Source: Actinomadura sp. KC06
GTDB lineage: Bacteria > Actinomycetota > Actinomycetes > Streptosporangiales > Streptosporangiaceae
NCBI RefSeq assembly: GCF_004348735.1
Contig: NZ_SMKT01000001.1
Span: forward strand, 146,089-210,088
Reading direction: 5' to 3'
DNA: 64,000 nt
The notes beneath the pieces were generated by a model. That model was not told the origin of the DNA and did not search any database. It was given only the letters and a program-made list of their open reading frames with translations. Below are positions 59,862 to 64,000 of this stretch, in pieces. Every line of letters begins with the position of its first letter. The first letter of the stretch is position 1. Made by a program: the position numbers and the translations under genes.

Positions 59862-60491
59862 GTGAATTCCAAGAAGGAGCGATTCGCACTGATCGCTTCG
59901 CTCATCGGTGTTTTCGTTCTTCTCGCGAGCTGCGTGGCGAGCATGGGCGACGGCTCGTCGGGCGATGGTGTGAGCGCGGTGACGACACCGACCGCGTCGC
60001 CCAGCTCGTGGCCGGAGCCTCTCGTGTACGCCGTCACCTCTGTGAAGGGCAAGCGGGTGGACGGCGACAACTGCGTGATCGCGCAAGTCGTGGTGACCAA
60101 CAACAGGGTCACCACCCTTGGCTTCGGGCCGCACCACAGCTTCCCTACCCCATTCAGCCTGGTGAACGCCAAGGGGAAGAAGGTTCGTTCAGTAGTGAAG
60201 TCCCTAACGGTCGACGGGCGCATCCTTCCCGGTGACGAAGGGACCGGGAGCATCAGCTTCTGCGCGGCCGGCATCGCGAGCGGGAGCAGGGTGGTCCTTC
60301 ACCACGGCAAGAAGAAATGGAAGGTCGGGATTCCGAAGCCCAAGCCGAAGCCGAAGCCCAAGCGCCCGGTGAAGGCACCGAACCCCCCGTCGAGGTCGGA
60401 CGGCAGTGGCAACGGCGGAGGCGGAGGCTACCCGGGCTATACAGGACCGCGTTGCTATGCGCCGGGCGGGAAGACGTGGCGTCCGTGCTGA
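59862..60491 (+). CDS. putative secreted lipoprotein with Lys-Pro repeat tail
   Basis: The 209-aa protein has a signal sequence with lipobox 'VLLASC' (Cys23), a Ser/Thr-rich spacer, a beta-rich domain of about 100 residues with two cysteines ('DNCVIAQVVVTNNRVTTLGF', 'GTGSISFCAAG'), then a (KP)n linker ('PKPKPKPKPKRP') and a Gly-rich tail ending 'GPRCYAPGGKTWRPC'. The domain resembles DUF4352-type extracellular Ig-like folds only in general layout. GTG start. It splits the Uma2 relic from DUF397 in copy 2. Confidence 0.75.
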   Translation: MNSKKERFALIASLIGVFVLLASCVASMGDGSSGDGVSAVTTPTASPSSWPEPLVYAVTSVKGKRVDGDNCVIAQVVVTNNRVTTLGFGPHHSFPTPFSLVNAKGKKVRSVVKSLTVDGRILPGDEGTGSISFCAAGIASGSRVVLHHGKKKWKVGIPKPKPKPKPKRPVKAPNPPSRSDGSGNGGGGGYPGYTGPRCYAPGGKTWRPC

Positions 60492-61056
60492 GCGACGGGC
60501 CCATCCCACACGCATCGGAAGAGGCTGATCCTCCCGGGCCGAGTTCCCCGCCATGAGTGGAGTCGCTCCTCCGTTGCGGGCGGACGAGCGTGCCCGTCCG
60601 CGCCATCAGTTCAAGCTGAACTGAGCGCGCGGGCCTCCGACGCGAGTCGCGAACGCCGACCACGTCCGGCGGCACGACCATCGTTGACCTGCGGCACGTC
60701 CGAGATTCTGGCGGCTCGCAAGGACACCGACAGGCAGCAAGCCGACGAAACAAGGTGGCGTCACATGCGGTGCCCGGTCCAGGCCATGAGTGGACGCTCC
60801 GACGCGCCATGATCAGCGGCCGGACGGGCTGCGTCGGGTCGCAGCGATACAGCGCCGGAACATGCAGAGCCCCGCCGTCAACCTGACGGCCGGGACTCTC
60901 GGCCGATTCGACTCAGGCCAGGTTGCGGACCCGCCCTTGATCAGCGCCGAACGCTTTCCCTACCTGGCGCTTCGACGCGCGACCGGTGACACGCCGGGCC
61001 GCAATCCCTCGCCCGGCAGCGCCGGGAGGAACCGCACGCAGCCGGGACGGACACAC
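60492..61056. other. gap without a supported gene
   Basis: The plus-strand frame at 60790-61134 and minus-strand frames here show no family features or ribosome sites and have Arg/Pro/Gly-rich translations typical of GC-rich non-coding DNA. The short phrase CCATGAGTGGA occurs twice (near 60551 and 60784). Confidence 0.4.
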
Positions 61057-61101
61057 ACCGAGAGCCCCGGCCCGTCTGCTCGACGGGCCGGGGCTCTCGG
61101 T
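61057..61101. terminator. strong hairpin between the gap and DUF397 (copy 2)
   Basis: Arms 61057-61076 and 61082-61101 pair perfectly over 20 bp (core GAGAGCCCCGGCCCGTC) around a 5-nt loop, 10 bp beyond the DUF397 stop on the minus strand. TTTA follows on the plus strand. It probably ends transcription on both strands. Confidence 0.8.
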
Positions 61102-61110
61102 TTACTGGTC

Positions 61111-61467
61111 TCAGCCCAGGTCGAGGGCGCCTGACTTGGCCTCGGCTGCGAACGCCTCCCAAGCGGCTGGACCGAACACCAACTTCGGCCCGTCCGGGTC
61201 CTTGGAATCCCGGAAGGCTACCGCTGACACCAGGTCCGCCACCTCGACGCATTGATCGCCGGTGTCGGTGCTCCGGCTGCTCTTCTTCCATTCGGCGATG
61301 GCCATCGGCACCATCGGCGCCACCTCAACGCACTGGTCACCGGTGTGAGTGCTGTACCTGCTCTTCCGCCACCGTGACGGCACCAACGCGACCTCACACT
61401 GTCCGCCAGTGTTGGTACTGCGGTGGCTCTTGCGCCATTGCACAGCCCACGGGTCCTGCGTACTCAT
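61111..61467 (-). CDS. DUF397 protein with three repeated motifs (copy 2)
   Basis: The 118-aa paralogue of 18192-18563 again has three W-x-KS-x4-TG-x-QC units: 'QWRKSHRSTNTGGQCEVALV', 'RWRKSRYSTHTGDQCVEVAP' and 'EWKKSSRSTDTGDQCVEVAD'. It ends 'VAFRDSKDPDGPKLVFGPAA', then 'WEAFAAEAKSG'. The first unit has lost a residue and part of its spacer. ATGA overlap with the XRE gene, as in copy 1. Confidence 0.93.
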   Translation of the reverse strand: MSTQDPWAVQWRKSHRSTNTGGQCEVALVPSRWRKSRYSTHTGDQCVEVAPMVPMAIAEWKKSSRSTDTGDQCVEVADLVSAVAFRDSKDPDGPKLVFGPAAWEAFAAEAKSGALDLG

Positions 61468-62288
61468 AGGCTCTCCAAGATCGTCCGGAAGTTCAGGGAG
61501 TCTTCGGCGCTCATCGCCGAAGCCCTGATCAAATCGAAACTTACTCCATACTTCCGGACGACCGCAGACTGATCGACTAGCTGTCCACCCACGTGACCTT
61601 CGACGCGCACGGCATCTGCCTCGTCGTGAGAACTCAAGATCGTGAATGCGCCAGCCAATCCCACATAGGCTCCCGTGGCGGCAGGAACGATCTGGACCGT
61701 GACGTGAGGCAGCTCCGACAGATCGATGAGGTGTTGGATCTGCCCCTTCATCACCTCCTGGTTTCCGATCGGACGGCGGATGGCGCCTTCGTCGAAGACT
61801 GCGACCACGTGAGGTGGGTCTTCCTCCTTGAGGATCTCCTGCCGCTCCATCCGAGTCGCGACGAGCGGCTCCACCGCGTCGGGCGTCTTCCCCAGCTTGA
61901 GCACCTCGTACGCATACTCGGGCGTCTGGAACAGGCCAGTGACGAGCATGGTCTCGAAGATGTAGATCACCTCGGCCTCCCGCTCCCGTTCGATGAAGTC
62001 GGGGAAGCCCGGCGGTAGGATCTGCACCTTGCCGAGTTCCTGCATCCACTCCCAGATGCGGTAAAAGGCCCCACTCGTTTGAAAGAAGGCGTCGCAGTCG
62101 TTGGCGAAGTCCTCGGACGGGGCGCCAACACCCGACTCGATTTGCCCGATCCACTGAGGTGAATAGCCGAGCCTCTCCGAGAGCTGTGGGCGCGACAACT
62201 TGGACAATTCCCGCCTAGCGCGCAACTCAGTACCGAAGTATTCAGATGGCGAGGACGGGACACCGGGGTCGCGAGGGCGGCGAGGCAT
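61464..62288 (-). CDS. XRE-family regulator with DUF5753 domain (copy 2)
   Basis: The 274-aa paralogue of 18560-19387 shares the start 'MPRRPRDPGVP' and the HTH 'LSRPQLSERLGYSPQWIGQI'. The DUF5753 part is conserved too ('VTGLFQTPEYAYEVLKLG', 'VATRMERQEILKEED', 'VFDEGAIRRPIGNQEVM'). Most changes lie in the ligand-domain C-terminus, suggesting changed input specificity. Confidence 0.95.
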   Translation of the reverse strand: MPRRPRDPGVPSSPSEYFGTELRARRELSKLSRPQLSERLGYSPQWIGQIESGVGAPSEDFANDCDAFFQTSGAFYRIWEWMQELGKVQILPPGFPDFIEREREAEVIYIFETMLVTGLFQTPEYAYEVLKLGKTPDAVEPLVATRMERQEILKEEDPPHVVAVFDEGAIRRPIGNQEVMKGQIQHLIDLSELPHVTVQIVPAATGAYVGLAGAFTILSSHDEADAVRVEGHVGGQLVDQSAVVRKYGVSFDLIRASAMSAEDSLNFRTILESL

Positions 62289-62437
62289 GGGAACTCCAAG
62301 ATCCGAAACTGGCGCGACTTTCTAATCGCACCCGAGGCTTTCTTTCGACGGCGCTCTTGCTCTTCCCGAAGATAACCCGATTACAGGAAGGTGGGAAGCG
62401 GTAACGGAGAGAAACCGCAACGGAAGCTCAATTGATC

Positions 62438-62695
62438 ATGGACACGTCCGACAACTCTGCTGACCAGGCGTTGGCTCGGCTCCGCAAGGAGTTTCATGGA
62501 CACCGCATCTGGCGCGCGACACGCCACGACGGAATGCTCGGCGACTGGGTCGCCACTCTGCACGACCCAAAGGCCGGTGTAGAAGCGACCGTTGTACGTA
62601 ACACCGCAGAAGAGCTACACACGGCGCTGACCGTCGAACTCAATCGCGCAACCCACAACGCAATGTCCGAACCCATCAAGTGGGTGCGCTGGTGA
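62438..62695 (+). CDS. unknown small protein, first gene of the pair (copy 2)
   Basis: The 85-aa paralogue of 19540-19797 has an identical core 'HGHRIWRATRHDG', 'LGDWVATLHDPKAGVEAT'. The leader before the ATG is conserved with copy 1. It is coupled to the next gene. Confidence 0.85.
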   Translation: MDTSDNSADQALARLRKEFHGHRIWRATRHDGMLGDWVATLHDPKAGVEATVVRNTAEELHTALTVELNRATHNAMSEPIKWVRW

Positions 62696-63264
62696 TTAGG
62701 TGGATCGATCCGAAGCCTTGGAACATCGACGTTCACGCTTCGTCCAAAATGGCCCATCTCGACCGACTCACCGAGGAGGTTGCCCGGGAAGGATGGCAGG
62801 TCACCCAGCGATACGACGAGCCGCACCCGCTCATCCACGTCTTCGACCGCGACATCCCGGAACTCGGCGAGAGCGTCAGGCTCGTCCCCGGCCCGACCCC
62901 GGACGTGTGGTGGTTCAGATCGAGCACCGGCGAGGATCTCGCACCGCACACCAAGCCGATCCAGGCGGCCAAGCAGATAACCCGCATCCTCATCCCGTAC
63001 GTGACGGCCGTACGAGCCGCCCGGTCGCACCAGACGCAGACAACCAAACCACGGCGCCCTACTCCCCCGGCCGTGCCGGACCCTTCCCATGCGGCGACGA
63101 TCGCCGGACTTCAGGAACGGTTCGCCGGTGTCGTCTGCTGGTGGGGCATCTACACCTACGAATGGTGGGCGATCGTCCCCGGCGGCACACAGTGGAAGAT
63201 CGTCAACGCCGAAGACCCGGACACCCTCGTCCAACAGATCCTCAAGGCCCGCAACTACCGATAA
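62680..63264 (+). CDS. unknown protein, second gene of the pair (copy 2)
   Basis: The 194-aa paralogue of 19782-20375 has 'VWWFRSSTGEDLAPHTKPI', 'RILIPYVTAVRAARSH', then 'GVVCWWGIYTYEWWAIVPGG' and 'WKIVNAEDPDTLVQQILKAR'. The middle linker differs in length and sequence, so the two conserved blocks are probably separate domains. The GTG at 62680 is positionally conserved; a GTG at 62692 forming GTGA with the upstream stop is an alternative. Confidence 0.82.
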   Translation: MGALVIRWIDPKPWNIDVHASSKMAHLDRLTEEVAREGWQVTQRYDEPHPLIHVFDRDIPELGESVRLVPGPTPDVWWFRSSTGEDLAPHTKPIQAAKQITRILIPYVTAVRAARSHQTQTTKPRRPTPPAVPDPSHAATIAGLQERFAGVVCWWGIYTYEWWAIVPGGTQWKIVNAEDPDTLVQQILKARNYR

Positions 63265-63333
63265 CTCAAACCCGCCGCGCGGCCTGGAGACTTCCTCGCA
63301 CCTCCGGGCCACGCGGCTCCCGTCTGCCGGGCC

Positions 63334-64000
63334 TCACGCCTTCTTGCGTCCACGCCCCTTAGCAGGCGGACGCCACCCCTTGAGGTCTTGCTCCGACAGC
63401 TCATACCGCCCGAGCTGCTCACGAAGAAACGCCTCGAACTCGTCGGCCGGAACACCGCCCCACTCGGGGTCCTCTTCGCCATGCCACTGCTTCACCCACG
63501 GCAACACTTCAAGAAGCCCGGCCAGCAACGGCGTCAGCTTCTCCGCATCCCAGGCCCCAACCTCAGCCCGATCATTCACAAGGTTGGCAAGCGCCTGCGC
63601 CTGATCCTTGTGATCCCAGCCGGCCCACCCGAGCAGCAACGAATCATCCGCATCCGGACTAGCCCCCGGATACGAAATGAACCGCTCCTTCGGCACATCA
63701 AGCTTCCCGCGCTGCGACCAATACGACGTCTTCTGGAAGTCCTTCGGCGCGTACTTCGGCGGAACCGCGATGTCGAGCCGCTTGCCCGTCCGGTCCTCCT
63801 CGCGCTGGACTTCCCAGACCTGCTCCCACTCCTCACGCTTGCGCAGCCCCGTGTCCTTGTACCGAAGCGCCGCAAGAAAAGGCACGTGCTCGTCCGCGAC
63901 AACCTCGGCCAGCACCTTCGCCAACGGCAGGTCCCGCTTCCCCAGATGATCGGACGCGTACAGAGCGGCCACACTCTGCATGTCCGCGTCATCCTTGAAC
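63334..64000 (-). CDS. pglX: BREX-2 adenine-specific DNA methyltransferase PglX, C-terminal part (cut by window edge)
   Basis: The visible 222 residues match the conserved C-terminus of type 2 PglX as I know it: 'FKDDADMQSVAALYASDHLG', 'VPFLAALRYKDTGLRKREEW', 'KTSYWSQRGKLDVPKERFIS', 'DADDSLLLGWAGWDHKDQAQ', 'LPWVKQWHGEEDPEWGGVP', ending 'LKGWRPPAKGRGRKKA'. The methyltransferase domain (NPPY) lies outside the window. It is on the same strand as pglY, pglZ, brxD and brxHI but separated from the 509-aa gene by 6.3 kb. Confidence 0.82.
   Translation of the reverse strand, partial: FKDDADMQSVAALYASDHLGKRDLPLAKVLAEVVADEHVPFLAALRYKDTGLRKREEWEQVWEVQREEDRTGKRLDIAVPPKYAPKDFQKTSYWSQRGKLDVPKERFISYPGASPDADDSLLLGWAGWDHKDQAQALANLVNDRAEVGAWDAEKLTPLLAGLLEVLPWVKQWHGEEDPEWGGVPADEFEAFLREQLGRYELSEQDLKGWRPPAKGRGRKKA

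Larger units (their letters stand above)
59395..63264. repeat. duplicated five-gene block, copy 2
   Basis: Uma2 relic(-), [lipoprotein gene and gap], DUF397(-), XRE(-), 85-aa(+), about 194-aa(+), in the same order and orientation as copy 1 (17560-20375). Protein divergence of roughly 25-45 percent between paralogues indicates that the copying is old or that two related blocks were acquired separately. Confidence 0.82.

Noticed and set aside
60790..61134. 114-codon plus-strand frame
   Set aside because: It runs through the strong hairpin at 61057-61101 into the DUF397 gene and has no family features.

Overview
This is a high-GC (about 70 percent by eye) actinomycete chromosome segment. Several families point to a filamentous actinomycete, perhaps a Streptosporangiales/Actinomadura-like genus (inference only): many XRE-DUF5753 regulators paired with DUF397 proteins, a PF04672 methyltransferase, an ECF41 sigma factor, a SARP/BTAD regulator and a BREX type 2 (Pgl) locus. 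No rRNA, tRNA or CRISPR array was seen.

Layout. 0-4.8 kb: an IclR regulator diverges from a three-gene meta-cleavage 'lower pathway' operon (hydratase, acylating acetaldehyde dehydrogenase, hydroxy-oxovalerate aldolase), followed by a TetR regulator and a methyltransferase. 4.8-7.3 kb: a tandem universal stress protein and a PBP4-type DD-peptidase. 7.3-13.7 kb: a tightly coupled herA-sbcD-sbcC-nurA operon, an archaeal-style DNA end-resection set. 13.8-17.3 kb: a membrane protein, an ArsR/SRPBCC/RibD-like operon and a DUF1992 gene. 17.5-20.4 kb: copy 1 of a five-gene block (Uma2, DUF397, XRE, two unknown proteins). 20.4-31 kb: secreted and metabolic genes, an ECF41 sigma factor with its AhpD-like partner and promoter, a ribose-type ABC importer, an L-type lectin and a chitin-binding-module protein.

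31-42.5 kb is a signalling/conflict island. It holds a nucleotide-cyclase-like protein with a possible effector-associated tail, an XRE/DUF397 pair, and an eight-gene operon built around a PP2C phosphatase, a Ser/Thr kinase and a vWA protein (TerY-P-type triad). The other operon members are a SARP regulator, a degenerate P-loop/helical-repeat protein, a possible SPFH-like protein and a RanBP2-type zinc-finger membrane protein.

42.8-64 kb is a BREX type 2 defence region, all BREX genes on the minus strand: brxHI, brxD, pglZ and pglY, then an HKD (phospholipase D-like) protein and a 509-aa unknown. A 6-kb interruption follows, and the C-terminal part of pglX runs off the right edge. The interruption holds copy 2 of the five-gene block, with a decayed Uma2, plus transposase and amidase relics. 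A decayed start of a second copy of the 509-aa gene lies at 31.2 kb, 26 kb from the intact gene. Together with the block duplication this shows that defence-linked DNA has been copied and eroded inside this window.
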